A stretch of DNA of 64,000 bases from Urinicoccus timonensis (lineage in GTDB: Bacteria > Bacillota > Clostridia > Tissierellales > Peptoniphilaceae): the NCBI RefSeq assembly GCF_900232945.1, contig NZ_OCTU01000001.1, forward strand, positions 504,977 through 568,976, read 5' to 3'. Under the pieces are notes generated by a model. The model made no database searches and had not been told where the DNA came from. It saw only the letters and a list, made by a program, of their open reading frames with translations. This document shows, one piece after another, positions 33,901 through 41,620 of the stretch (position 1 is the first letter of the stretch; the number at the start of each line of letters is the position of its first letter). Made by a program: the position numbers and the translations under genes.

Positions 33901-35455
33901 CTTCTTTTCTTACTTTCCCCGGCAAGACAAAACGGAAAAAACGATCTGGGCCTGCTTGGGTCATTTCGGCTTTATATTCCTTCCCATCCAAAAGGGCACT
34001 GACTGCATCCGTATAGCACATATAGTCATCATCGCTTTTTTTAAATTGATTCCCAAATCCAATTTTATAAACCGTAATCCCTTTATCTTCAAATTCTTCA
34101 TATTCTATTTCTTGACTCCAAAATTCGTTGGATGTATCTAATTTTTCTTTTTCATCTGTCTCTTCTGGATCATAGTCTTTTTTATAAAAAGCTGCATCTT
34201 CAACGGTAACAGACTTGTCTGTAAATTTGGGGATTTCCGATGTAGGGTCACTTGGTCTTTCTTTTGTCCCTATTTGAATACCTGCTTCAAAAGTTTCTAT
34301 TGCTTGATCTAGGCTGTCTTTTGCTGCATTGATGTCTTCTTGGCTTGCTTCTAGATCCTTCAGGACAGTTTCTGTTTCTCCAATGGCTTTTTCTAAAGCT
34401 TCTTTGGCTGTTTTTACAATAAATTTTGTTCCTTTTTCTACTTGATCTGCACTTTCTGCAACAATTAAGCCTTCACTTGTTTTCAATTTTTCCTTGGCCT
34501 TGGCAAGATCTTGTTCTAAGGCAGTTTTGTCTACAGAAGCTGCTTCTTCCCACTTAGCACTTAACTTTAAGTCTCCTGTAACGGGAGTAGAAAAGTCAAA
34601 TTCTTGGTCTCCTTGATACCATCCTTTAAAGACATAGGTCTTTTTTTCTGCCTTTTCTTCCCTTTGGATCCGCATTCCCTTAGAAAATTCTCTAGGTTCC
34701 ACGGCTTGTTTACCTTTTATCACCATTTGGGTTGGAGCAAGCTGGTTTTGATCATTTTTATACTTACTGGAAAAAGCTACAGTATAGAGATCATCAGCAG
34801 CCTCTTTCTCCACTTCAATTTTATGGGAAAAATCAAAGGTCAATTTAGCGTTTTGTTCTCCCTTACCTGCTTTTCCAGGTTCATAAGGGCTCTTTCCACC
34901 ATTAGCTATAGAATCCATAGCGTCTACCCAAACCTTTACCCAGGCAAAGCCCTCTTTTTCTAAGAAATCTTTTTGTAGAGTAAAGCGAAGTTGCTTGGGA
35001 AATTCCCTGGGTTTTCCTGTTAAATCTGTATCCATATGGGTTCGAACGACTTGCATTTCTATAGCTTGTGTTTTGGGATCGTTATATTCATAGTGGTTGT
35101 CTTTATAATAAAAGATCTTGGTAACATGGCCAAACATATTCATAAAGGAGAGACCATCTAAAAAGAAGTCCACTGTTGCCATGTCTCCTTGAACTGTTAC
35201 TAATGCTGTTTTTACTAGGGCGCCATTCCCCATGGATGCTCTACCTGGATCATAGGCATGCATCAGTTTCACAGGAACTAAATATCTTTGCGTAGTTTCT
35301 ACCTTCTTTTCTTCCCCAAGAGCTGCCTGAATCGCCGGCTTGGGGTTAGGTAATCCCTCTTGACTATCTTGTGCATAAATGGGCATGGAGCCTATGAGAA
35401 GTATTCCTGCTAAGGTTGCAGAGCAAAACCGCTCCCATTCTTTTTGATTTTTCAT
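30944..35455 (-). CDS. giant SLH-anchored NEAT haem protein (about 1500 residues)
   Basis: 1503 residues. The start MKNQKE is chosen for AAAGGAG. A signal peptide (1-28) is followed by a NEAT domain (about 40-205, with RASMGNGAL and VWVDAMD), a Listeria-Bacteroides-repeat-like domain (VFKGWYQGDQEFDFSTPVTG) and a FIVAR-like helical repeat. Next come a degenerate NEAT-like region, a second good NEAT domain (KASMGNKAL and VWVDAMD), a NEAT-like domain starting KTIYGMAEHYHEAG, two more beta-rich domains and a second FIVAR repeat. Three SLH units (about 1325-1500) close it. The SLH and NEAT modules suggest that it captures haem from host haemoproteins. It is probably the longest gene of the Fur-linked haem operon. 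Confidence 0.9.
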   Translation of the reverse strand: MKNQKEWERFCSATLAGILLIGSMPIYAQDSQEGLPNPKPAIQAALGEEKKVETTQRYLVPVKLMHAYDPGRASMGNGALVKTALVTVQGDMATVDFFLDGLSFMNMFGHVTKIFYYKDNHYEYNDPKTQAIEMQVVRTHMDTDLTGKPREFPKQLRFTLQKDFLEKEGFAWVKVWVDAMDSIANGGKSPYEPGKAGKGEQNAKLTFDFSHKIEVEKEAADDLYTVAFSSKYKNDQNQLAPTQMVIKGKQAVEPREFSKGMRIQREEKAEKKTYVFKGWYQGDQEFDFSTPVTGDLKLSAKWEEAASVDKTALEQDLAKAKEKLKTSEGLIVAESADQVEKGTKFIVKTAKEALEKAIGETETVLKDLEASQEDINAAKDSLDQAIETFEAGIQIGTKERPSDPTSEIPKFTDKSVTVEDAAFYKKDYDPEETDEKEKLDTSNEFWSQEIEYEEFEDKGITVYKIGFGNQFKKSDDDYMCYTDAVSALLDGKEYKAEMTQAGPDRFFRFVLPGKVRKEVPLKIHALPYVGTDYEYKEVVLQVRDTTKPDTPPSPEDPQKIQDGVYPVKVDLKNYYENKASMGNKALTQDATVTVKDGKATINLSVKPIDFSGIFGGLTNIFVIKEGTKYNHAKKDNLIPALGSEKKAFKDKEGKEKEYFTKFTFDVPLEAVKEKREVGLVVWVDAMDSIAGGTPGAGQQPAMLRIYGGNTPMDGFPEEEPGIPNMPKTDPASPVDPLTNPKTIYGMAEHYHEAGAPSMANTTLDHNVLVEELEGKTRYQVTFNEFVDKEFGINEPMVSVGQLWYKDTNGKVKEAYLAGKDGNKRVYRFEITGGVQNRIDLTALVVPMQKILGDGAAIQKTWLNLSDKQIEGKTTDDRYERIYYETILEEDPQLTEGLVQVKTPGITGLKKVSRTYKTINGVITGKAIETKEEVIKDVQNQVLSVWNKQAYEAKKLAYEKEVNQNTQNFHPGKLVIPDREEIEFIANPFLGGYVQVQEEEAKTTYKLHFAADSVLNSMVQKISVTYNGKDVLVQDLGTQADKSTEFQFTLEGKKHTEIPMEVSYRNDLKTPCKLLVDHDKNVVFSRDLLDVKKLEDIDFKVIEREDPNLEKGKTRVEQEGIKGEKYQIIYGKTVDGKILFKHGNGSNFDQWPKLEAGREEVLKAPVDKIVLKGTKESPKPVDKAALKTILEKAKTTKQADITSKDGTDVEKDKTWVTSEVQTAFDQALKTATEIAGKEQASQDEVNQAVESLKDALSQYNLQKGTKETTPSKPDVPSTPNHPSYPNKPYKPGRKSYSETSVKKEEPKRVEDTKISEQVVPKEQAKSQGFTDIEGHWAKDAINYVVEKGYFEGIGNNQFAPEAPISRGDFVTVLGRMAGIDPNQYSKNTFKDVGRTYYTPYIIWAAENGIVQGAGDGIFQPKRDISREEMATIMAKYLKVVNKNLKEKSQLTFPDQGTISSWAKDAVNEMAKLGLVKGNEKGNFAPKGIFTRAQVAQVLYNVDHN

Positions 35456-35513
35456 TTTTTCTCCTTTCAAATACAATCAAACTTTTATCCTTTGATGTGT
35501 TCTTTCTTTTTAC

Positions 35514-37526
35514 TTAATGGTGGTCAATATTATAGAGGACTTGAGCAACTTGGGCTCTTGTGAAAGGTCCTCTGGGTTCAAAATTCCCCTTGTCTGTTCC
35601 TTTGACTAGGCCGAGTTTTGCCATCTCTAGGACAGCATCTTTCGCCCAAGGGGAGATTTCTTCTTGGTCAGCAAAACTTGCTGCTTGTTTTTCTTTTATG
35701 GTTCTCCCGGTAGCCTTTAAAAAGTTTCGTATCATTAGGGCCATTTCTTCTCGGCTGATGGTTCGATTTGGATCGTACTTTCCATCCCCTACACCTTGGA
35801 CAATCTGTTTCTTTGCTGCCCATTCCACATAGGGACCGTAATAGCTAGAAATGGCTACGTCAGAAAAGCTAGAAGAGGAATAATCTTTTGTCTTCACTTG
35901 GGCCATTCGTCCTAAGACGGTTACAAACTGACCTCTCGTTGTGGTTTCATCTGGGGCAAATTTGCCTCCCCCGATTCCCATAAAGTAGCCTTTACTGGTA
36001 ACGTAGTCAATGGCTGTTTTTGCCCAATGCCCGTTTGTGTCACTGAATCCCGTTTTTGATTTTATGGCTGTTTCTTGGCTAGTCACTGTTTTTTGGGTTT
36101 CTGTTTGCTTAAATGGGTCGGTATTAGTAGTCGTTTGACTATTTTGGAAACCAGCTTGAAAGAGATTGTTATTATTGGCGGTTCCGGACCGAGATACTTC
36201 TTTGGCTTGATTCCAGTTGAGGGATAAAATTGCTTCTTGGGCTCCCTTTCCTTTTATCAAGGGGTTCCCATGTTCTGTATCTGAAGCAATATGGTCCATG
36301 GCATCTACCCAAACCTTAATCCGCACTTTATCCGCCTTCTTATTCATAATCCAAGACCAGGTGTTATTGGCTCCCTGGTTTGCTTGCCTTTCTCCCCCAT
36401 CTAAGATAAAAAGATTGTAGAGGTTCCCAGTTAAAGTCTTTCCTCCAAAGTTTCTTTGCATAGGTCCAAATTGAACGTTATAGCGGCATTGGTTTTTGGA
36501 CACTTCAACATAGGCTGTATGGTTGATGGCATTATTGGCCATGGAATAACCGGAGTCAAAGGCCTTTAAAACTTCCACTGGTACTTGATAGGTAATGACA
36601 TTTGCTTGTTGTTGGTTGTTGTTTCCTGGATTAAGGTTGTTGCCGTTTTGATTTCCCGTATCAGTATTAAAATTATTTCCTCCACTATTTCCACCATTAG
36701 AGGGTGCCTGTGCCTTTACAAGACCTTCATAAGCTGATTTTAAGTTCTTAACTGCCTCATCAATTACTTTTTGACTGGCATCTAGCCCCAGCAGGGTTAA
36801 GGCATTTTGATAGGCCTTGACATATCGCGTATTGGATTCATAGGTATAGGCTTCTCCTCCTGCATTGCCATAATCTTGGATTGCCTTAATCAAGGCTTTT
36901 TTGTCGGCTATTCCTGGTTGAGGACTAGGAGGTTCTTCTCCTCCTTCCAAGTCTTCTTTCATTCCTGTAAGGTCAAAAACTAACTTTGCATTTTGCGCTC
37001 CAGCACCTTGGGTGATCTTGTCATAAGATGCCTCCCCTTGCATATCCGAATTTAAAGCATCCATGGCATCTACATTGACTTGGACCCAAATGCACTCGGC
37101 CTGTAAAAAAGCCTTTTGATCCATCTCAAATCGAAGTACTTTTGGAAAGGTATGGAACTTTCCATCTAAGCCCTTATCTTGCATTGTCTCGACAACTTCC
37201 ATGGGGCTTGTCTCTGTTCCCGGAAAATTATTGTCTCTATAGGTAAATAACTTGGTTAAGTGTCCATACATCTTCATAAATTCTAGACCTTTAAAGGTTA
37301 AGTCTACTTGGACTTTCCCATCCTTAACCACTACCTTAGCTTGGTGAATTAAAGCACCATTTCCCATGGATGCTTTACCTGGATCATAGGCATGCATCAA
37401 TTGCACGGGAACCGTATAGGTTTTTTGGGCTTGGTCTTCTTCTTTTGCTTCTGCAAAGGCAAGCGTGGGCATTTGTAAAAAAATGATAAGGAAGGCCAAT
37501 ACCCAGGCCATTATCTTTTTTTTCAA
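35514..37526 (-). CDS. SLH-anchored protein with two NEAT domains
   Basis: 670 residues. The start is TTG at 37526 with a strong AAGGAGG 5 bases before it. It has a signal peptide (1-25, LAFAEA), NEAT-1 (about 36-195, KASMGNGAL with Met54 and a VNVDAMD end), a FIVAR-type repeat (about 212-275), an N/G/Q-rich linker, NEAT-2 (about 318-465, SGYSMANNAI and VWVDAMD) and three SLH units (about 500-670). The SLH region closely resembles that of the giant neighbour, so the two share an anchoring module by duplication. It is probably a surface haem receptor in the same operon. Confidence 0.9.
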   Translation of the reverse strand: MKKKIMAWVLAFLIIFLQMPTLAFAEAKEEDQAQKTYTVPVQLMHAYDPGKASMGNGALIHQAKVVVKDGKVQVDLTFKGLEFMKMYGHLTKLFTYRDNNFPGTETSPMEVVETMQDKGLDGKFHTFPKVLRFEMDQKAFLQAECIWVQVNVDAMDALNSDMQGEASYDKITQGAGAQNAKLVFDLTGMKEDLEGGEEPPSPQPGIADKKALIKAIQDYGNAGGEAYTYESNTRYVKAYQNALTLLGLDASQKVIDEAVKNLKSAYEGLVKAQAPSNGGNSGGNNFNTDTGNQNGNNLNPGNNNQQQANVITYQVPVEVLKAFDSGYSMANNAINHTAYVEVSKNQCRYNVQFGPMQRNFGGKTLTGNLYNLFILDGGERQANQGANNTWSWIMNKKADKVRIKVWVDAMDHIASDTEHGNPLIKGKGAQEAILSLNWNQAKEVSRSGTANNNNLFQAGFQNSQTTTNTDPFKQTETQKTVTSQETAIKSKTGFSDTNGHWAKTAIDYVTSKGYFMGIGGGKFAPDETTTRGQFVTVLGRMAQVKTKDYSSSSFSDVAISSYYGPYVEWAAKKQIVQGVGDGKYDPNRTISREEMALMIRNFLKATGRTIKEKQAASFADQEEISPWAKDAVLEMAKLGLVKGTDKGNFEPRGPFTRAQVAQVLYNIDHH

Positions 37527-37540
37527 GTTTTCCTCCTTAC

Positions 37541-38059
37541 TTATTTCTTTAAATTTTCAACTTGCTTAAAAAAGTAGTCTCCTGCTTCTTTAAGCTCCTC
37601 TTTTGTTGCATATCTAGATTCTTTTCCCGTTTGAACCATCTGATCTCGAATGGATTTGGGGATGATCTTAGAGCTAAATCCCTCCATCTTTTTTAAAAGT
37701 TTGGGGTCTACTTTTCCAGGGCAAAGGTAAGTCCCTAAGGAATTTTTCCCTTTCAACAATTCTTCCAAATTCTTCTGGACCTTAACCCCATGATCTGAAT
37801 AAGGCATGGCTCCCAAAGTAGCAAAGAGACCTAGGTTTTTTTGTCTCGTTGCTTCAATGACCTTTAAGGCTGCTTTGTTGGGCTTGGCCTTATCTATCCA
37901 GGCACCAATTAAGGCATAGTCATAGTCTTCTGGGGGACGATGGTGTCCAATTTCTTGAAGATCTAAATCCAATCCTCTTTTCTTGAAATTAGTATAGATG
38001 GCCTGAGCCATTGTTTTGGTATTTCCCGTCAGGGATGAATAGAGAATGAGCCCTTTCAT
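37541..38059 (-). CDS. flavodoxin family protein in haem operon
   Basis: 172 residues with a flavodoxin fold. The FMN phosphate loop is YSSLTGNTKTMA (about 7-18), and GAWIDKAKPNK and ATLGAMPYSDHG are the later FMN-contacting loops. It is in the haem operon between the ATPase and the NEAT proteins, one base from the ATPase gene. Flavodoxins in haem loci of anaerobes have been linked to reducing haem-derived bilins or to haem trafficking, and a BilS-like role is possible. No radical-SAM haem-degrading enzyme is in the window. The assignment is inference from context. Confidence 0.8.
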   Translation of the reverse strand: MKGLILYSSLTGNTKTMAQAIYTNFKKRGLDLDLQEIGHHRPPEDYDYALIGAWIDKAKPNKAALKVIEATRQKNLGLFATLGAMPYSDHGVKVQKNLEELLKGKNSLGTYLCPGKVDPKLLKKMEGFSSKIIPKSIRDQMVQTGKESRYATKEELKEAGDYFFKQVENLKK

Positions 38060-38824
38060 TTACACCTCCTTAGCTGTAATGTAGCTTTTCCCTTCTAGTT
38101 GAACCAACTTAAGGGGGGTATCGTACAATTGACTGATTTTCTCTTCTGTTAAAACTTCTTGGGGTGTCCCTTGAAAGACCACTTCCCCTTGTTCTAATCC
38201 AATAATTTCATGGGAAAAGTGAATCGACTGATTAATATCATGAAGAACCATAACAATCGTTTTTCCTAAGCTTTGATTGAGGTCTTTAATGAGTTTTAAG
38301 ACTTCAATTTGATATTTGATATCTAGATAGGTGGTGGGCTCATCTAAAAATAAATAGTGACTATCTTGAGCCAAAGCCATGGCAATCCATGCTCTTTGAA
38401 TTTGACCGCCAGATAGCGTTCCAATTTTTCGGTCTTTTAACTCATCTAAACCGCAAAGATGAATGGCTTCTTCTACTGCTTCAAAATCTTCTTGGCTGGG
38501 CCTTGCCATAAAAGCAATATAAGGTGTACGCCCATAAGACACTAAGTCTTTTACTGTCAGGTCTGCCTGAATTTGGTTTTTTTGTTGAACAATCGCCACT
38601 TTTTTAGCAAATTCTTTTCGTGGTATTCGTTGAATAGACATCTTGCCTAGGCGAATGACTCCGTGCTTTGGATCTAAGTTCTTAGTGCAAAGTTTTAATA
38701 GGGTGGATTTTCCACAACCATTGGCTCCTAGCAGAGTCGTAATTTTTCCTTCCTTAAATTGGAGATTCAGGTCTTTTAAAACTGTTTTTTTGCCATAGGC
38801 GAAATAGAGATGGTTAATTTCCAT
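38060..38824 (-). CDS. haem/iron ABC transporter ATPase (FecE/HmuV-like)
   Basis: 254 residues. The start MEINHLYFAYG is chosen over an upstream ATG at 38839 because GGAGGGAAG precedes it. It has Walker A GANGCGKST, signature LSGGQIQRA, Walker B YLFLDEPTTYLD and switch His in MVLHD. It overlaps the permease by 11 bases. It drives the FecCD-type permease of the haem island, alongside the IsdE-like binding protein. Confidence 0.9.
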   Translation of the reverse strand: MEINHLYFAYGKKTVLKDLNLQFKEGKITTLLGANGCGKSTLLKLCTKNLDPKHGVIRLGKMSIQRIPRKEFAKKVAIVQQKNQIQADLTVKDLVSYGRTPYIAFMARPSQEDFEAVEEAIHLCGLDELKDRKIGTLSGGQIQRAWIAMALAQDSHYLFLDEPTTYLDIKYQIEVLKLIKDLNQSLGKTIVMVLHDINQSIHFSHEIIGLEQGEVVFQGTPQEVLTEEKISQLYDTPLKLVQLEGKSYITAKEV

Positions 38825-39803
38825 AGGTCTTCCCTCCAATCTTTAAGAGGATAATAAAGAAGATTCCACCAAAAACCGTCATAACGACTGAGGCTTTTAC
38901 CTCATAGGGATAAGCTATCACTCTTCCTAAGGTGTCGGAAAAAAGTAGGATAATCGCTCCTAATAACATGGAAAAGGGTAAGAGGTGTTTATGGTTCGAT
39001 CCCACAAGAATTCGTCCAATATGTGGAACAATAAGACCTAAAAAGCCTATAACTCCAACAATGGCTGTGGATACTGAAGCTAAAACGATGGCAATTAGAG
39101 CCACTAAGAATCGATCCCTATTTACATTTACGCCCAAAGACTTTGCCGTATCATCTTCTAGAGAAAGAAGATTGCAAGTTCGCATTGTTAAAAGTGACAC
39201 TAGCAAACCGATAATTCCATAAATCGCCATTACTTTCACATCTACCCAGGTTTTTTGGGCAATATTCCCCTCAATGATGGATTGGACGTTTGTTAATGTC
39301 CCCCCATTCATAGCTTTTAGGGCATCGGTAATACCTATAAGGGTCATGTTTAGAGCTACCCCCACCAGAATGAGTTTAATGGGGTTGGACCCTCCTTGCC
39401 AAGCTAGGGAATAGATCAAAAGATAGGCCAAAACACCTCCAATCACAGACAAGCCTGGAATAGCGTAAAATAACGTCGGAAATAAAAAAGTGATCAGAGT
39501 TGCTGTTAAGTAGGCTGCTGAAGAGATTCCAATAATGCCAGGATCCGTTAGGGGGTTTTGCATCACCGCTTGAAGTAGAACTCCTGAAGTAGCTAAGGCA
39601 GCTCCTGCTATGACGGCAATAATAATCCTGGGAAACCGGAGGTCAAAAACAGTAGCCACTTCGGAATCATAATCTAGAAAGAGTCCCCTTACTAATTTTG
39701 ATAGGGACATTTCAATAGATCCTGTCTTTGCAGAATAGAGAATTAGGAGAATGAGCAGTAAAATAACGCCTCCATAAAGGGAAATGGCCTTAGTCTTTTT
39801 CAT
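38814..39803 (-). CDS. haem/iron ABC transporter permease (FecCD/IsdF-like)
   Basis: 329 residues with about ten membrane helices. The FecCD motifs are GAALATSGVLLQAVMQNPLTDPG (near residue 80), VGVALNMTL and GVIGFLGLIVPHIGRILVGSNH. It is intact, in contrast to the interrupted permease at 17841-18878, with which it shares the family. It overlaps the binding-protein gene by 14 bases. It moves haem across the membrane. Confidence 0.9.
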   Translation of the reverse strand: MKKTKAISLYGGVILLLILLILYSAKTGSIEMSLSKLVRGLFLDYDSEVATVFDLRFPRIIIAVIAGAALATSGVLLQAVMQNPLTDPGIIGISSAAYLTATLITFLFPTLFYAIPGLSVIGGVLAYLLIYSLAWQGGSNPIKLILVGVALNMTLIGITDALKAMNGGTLTNVQSIIEGNIAQKTWVDVKVMAIYGIIGLLVSLLTMRTCNLLSLEDDTAKSLGVNVNRDRFLVALIAIVLASVSTAIVGVIGFLGLIVPHIGRILVGSNHKHLLPFSMLLGAIILLFSDTLGRVIAYPYEVKASVVMTVFGGIFFIILLKIGGKTYGN

Positions 39804-40668
39804 AGAGAATCGCCTCCAGATCGTCTAGGGCTTCTTTATAATTAAATTTAGCCGACATACCAAACCGTTTATAAGACAAGTCATGAACTTCTTCATTCTT
39901 AACTGCTCGAAAGTGCTTCCAAATATCATTTTCTGCAAAATCTTTTTCAAACATTTTCATCACCTCATCAGGAAGAGCATGAGCACACCGTAAAATTATG
40001 TCTGGATCTTTTTGAAGCATATCTTCCGTATTAATGGTGATGAATTGTTGGTCTGTTCCTGCGTAGACATTTTCTGCTCCTGCAAGTTCCACCAAGGATC
40101 CTACATAAGAGTTTTCTGTTGCCACGACATAAGACCCTGGCAATCCCATAAGAATTAAAACTTTTGGAGCTTTTTTCCCTTCGTGTTTTTTCCGATAATC
40201 TTTTATGAATTTTTCATAGTCATCTCTTAGGGCCTTTGCTTCTTTTTCTCGATCTAGTAGTTTACCCAAGTCATCAATGGATTTATACATACCCTCAATA
40301 TTGTTGAGGTTTAAGAATCCATAGTCCAGGTCGGCAGCCTTATATTTTGGCAAGAGATCTGAAATCAAAGATACAGGTGAAAAAACATAATCTGGTTGAA
40401 TAGCCTTTAACTTTTCAATATCCGGTGTCATAGCCATTCCAACTTTTGGTACATCTTTGTATCGTTCCGGCATGGGGTCTATCTTGGAATCTGGCACAGC
40501 CACTAGGTCTAAATTAAGCTTTTCCATAATATAGACAGTAGCCATGGAAGTAGCTGCAATTTTAAGGTTTCCTTTACCAGCTGATTTCGATCCCTGCTTT
40601 TGATCGACACAAGATGTTAACAAAATAATACAAGTTAGAACTAGAATGATCATTTTAGTCTTTTTCAT
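39790..40668 (-). CDS. IsdE-like haem-binding lipoprotein
   Basis: 292 residues with a lipobox (LLTSCVD, Cys20) and the helical-hinge binding fold. The segment VGMAMTPDIEKLKAIQPDYV corresponds to the IsdE region that holds its haem-ligating Met78; Met78 or Met80 here fits. The His of staphylococcal IsdE (His229) is not obvious, so the second ligand may differ (RFGMSAKF has another Met). It takes haem from the Shp/NEAT relay and gives it to the permease. It overlaps neighbours on both sides. Confidence 0.85.
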   Translation of the reverse strand: MKKTKMIILVLTCIILLTSCVDQKQGSKSAGKGNLKIAATSMATVYIMEKLNLDLVAVPDSKIDPMPERYKDVPKVGMAMTPDIEKLKAIQPDYVFSPVSLISDLLPKYKAADLDYGFLNLNNIEGMYKSIDDLGKLLDREKEAKALRDDYEKFIKDYRKKHEGKKAPKVLILMGLPGSYVVATENSYVGSLVELAGAENVYAGTDQQFITINTEDMLQKDPDIILRCAHALPDEVMKMFEKDFAENDIWKHFRAVKNEEVHDLSYKRFGMSAKFNYKEALDDLEAILYEKD

Positions 40669-41620
40669 ACAGGTCCTCCATTCTAGAATAGGTCTTTCTT
40701 TCTAGGCTCTTATAGTAAATATAGAGCCCAACGGTAGCAAGGATTCCGACAAATACCAGAAGGGTCAAAAGTCCAATTCCAGCATAGATAAAGGCTTTTG
40801 TTATAGGCCCTAGAGGGGCTTTCTTTTTTACTCCTTTTTTCTTGTCTTTTTGATCAGAATAATAAAGCTTTTTAATTTGTGGATCATCTTTTGTCAAGAG
40901 TCCATGCTTATAGCCTAGATCTCCAGCCGAAAATTTTGAGTTAACCACTTTTTGCTCGACTTTCTCTCCTAGTTGAGCCGCTGGAATAGTTTGTCCAGCA
41001 CTTGGAAGATTTGTAGCTCCTGCAGTGTTCTCTGAAATTGCAGTAGATGCCTGATTCGATGTTTGTACTTGTGAGGTCTGGCTTTGGTTTTGAATAGGTG
41101 CCTTAGAGCTAGAGCTTGTCGCTCCACCAGACAGAGTTTTAAAATCCGTGTTTCCAGGCGTTGGATTTGTAATGTCATAGTAAAAAATAACATCCCTTCC
41201 CATGGGGCCCACGAAAAAACTTCCTCGAACGATTACGTCTTTTGATGGAATTTCAATGCGGTAGTCTTTCGTCGTTTCTGTAGATGCTGTCACCTGAGCT
41301 GGAACAGAATAAAAAGAAGCATCGCCTCGTTTTTGAACCGCAAAGGTTTCATTCTTAATGTAATTGGCTAGATTGTATCGAACCGAAAGAAAGATTCTCC
41401 CGTCATCTGTGGTTTCGACCAAAGCCTGAGGGTGAACAACATTTTCTGTCATTCCTTGGCCAATGCCTGGGTTGTTACCAGGATCTTCAATTACACCTGT
41501 AACTGGATGAATGTAATAAGGCGTTGCCTTGAATATTTCTTGCGTATAAGCCAAGGCTTCTTGACTAAATCCAAACAGTAAAATCAGTGTCAGGCAAAGG
41601 AAGATTTTACTTTTCCTCAT
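40655..41620 (-). CDS. Shp-like haem-binding protein, membrane anchored
   Basis: 321 residues: a signal peptide (1-24), an Shp haem-binding domain (about 25-150, containing GIGQGMTENVVHPQALVE, then VGPMGRDVIFYYDI), a long S/T/Q/A-rich spacer and a C-terminal membrane helix (about 275-305) with a basic cytoplasmic tail. In streptococcal Shp, haem is held by two methionines (Met66 and Met153); Met57 and Met140 here lie at matching spots. Shp passes haem to an HtsA/IsdE-type binding protein, which is exactly the next gene. Confidence 0.85.
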   Translation of the reverse strand: MRKSKIFLCLTLILLFGFSQEALAYTQEIFKATPYYIHPVTGVIEDPGNNPGIGQGMTENVVHPQALVETTDDGRIFLSVRYNLANYIKNETFAVQKRGDASFYSVPAQVTASTETTKDYRIEIPSKDVIVRGSFFVGPMGRDVIFYYDITNPTPGNTDFKTLSGGATSSSSKAPIQNQSQTSQVQTSNQASTAISENTAGATNLPSAGQTIPAAQLGEKVEQKVVNSKFSAGDLGYKHGLLTKDDPQIKKLYYSDQKDKKKGVKKKAPLGPITKAFIYAGIGLLTLLVFVGILATVGLYIYYKSLERKTYSRMEDLYEKD

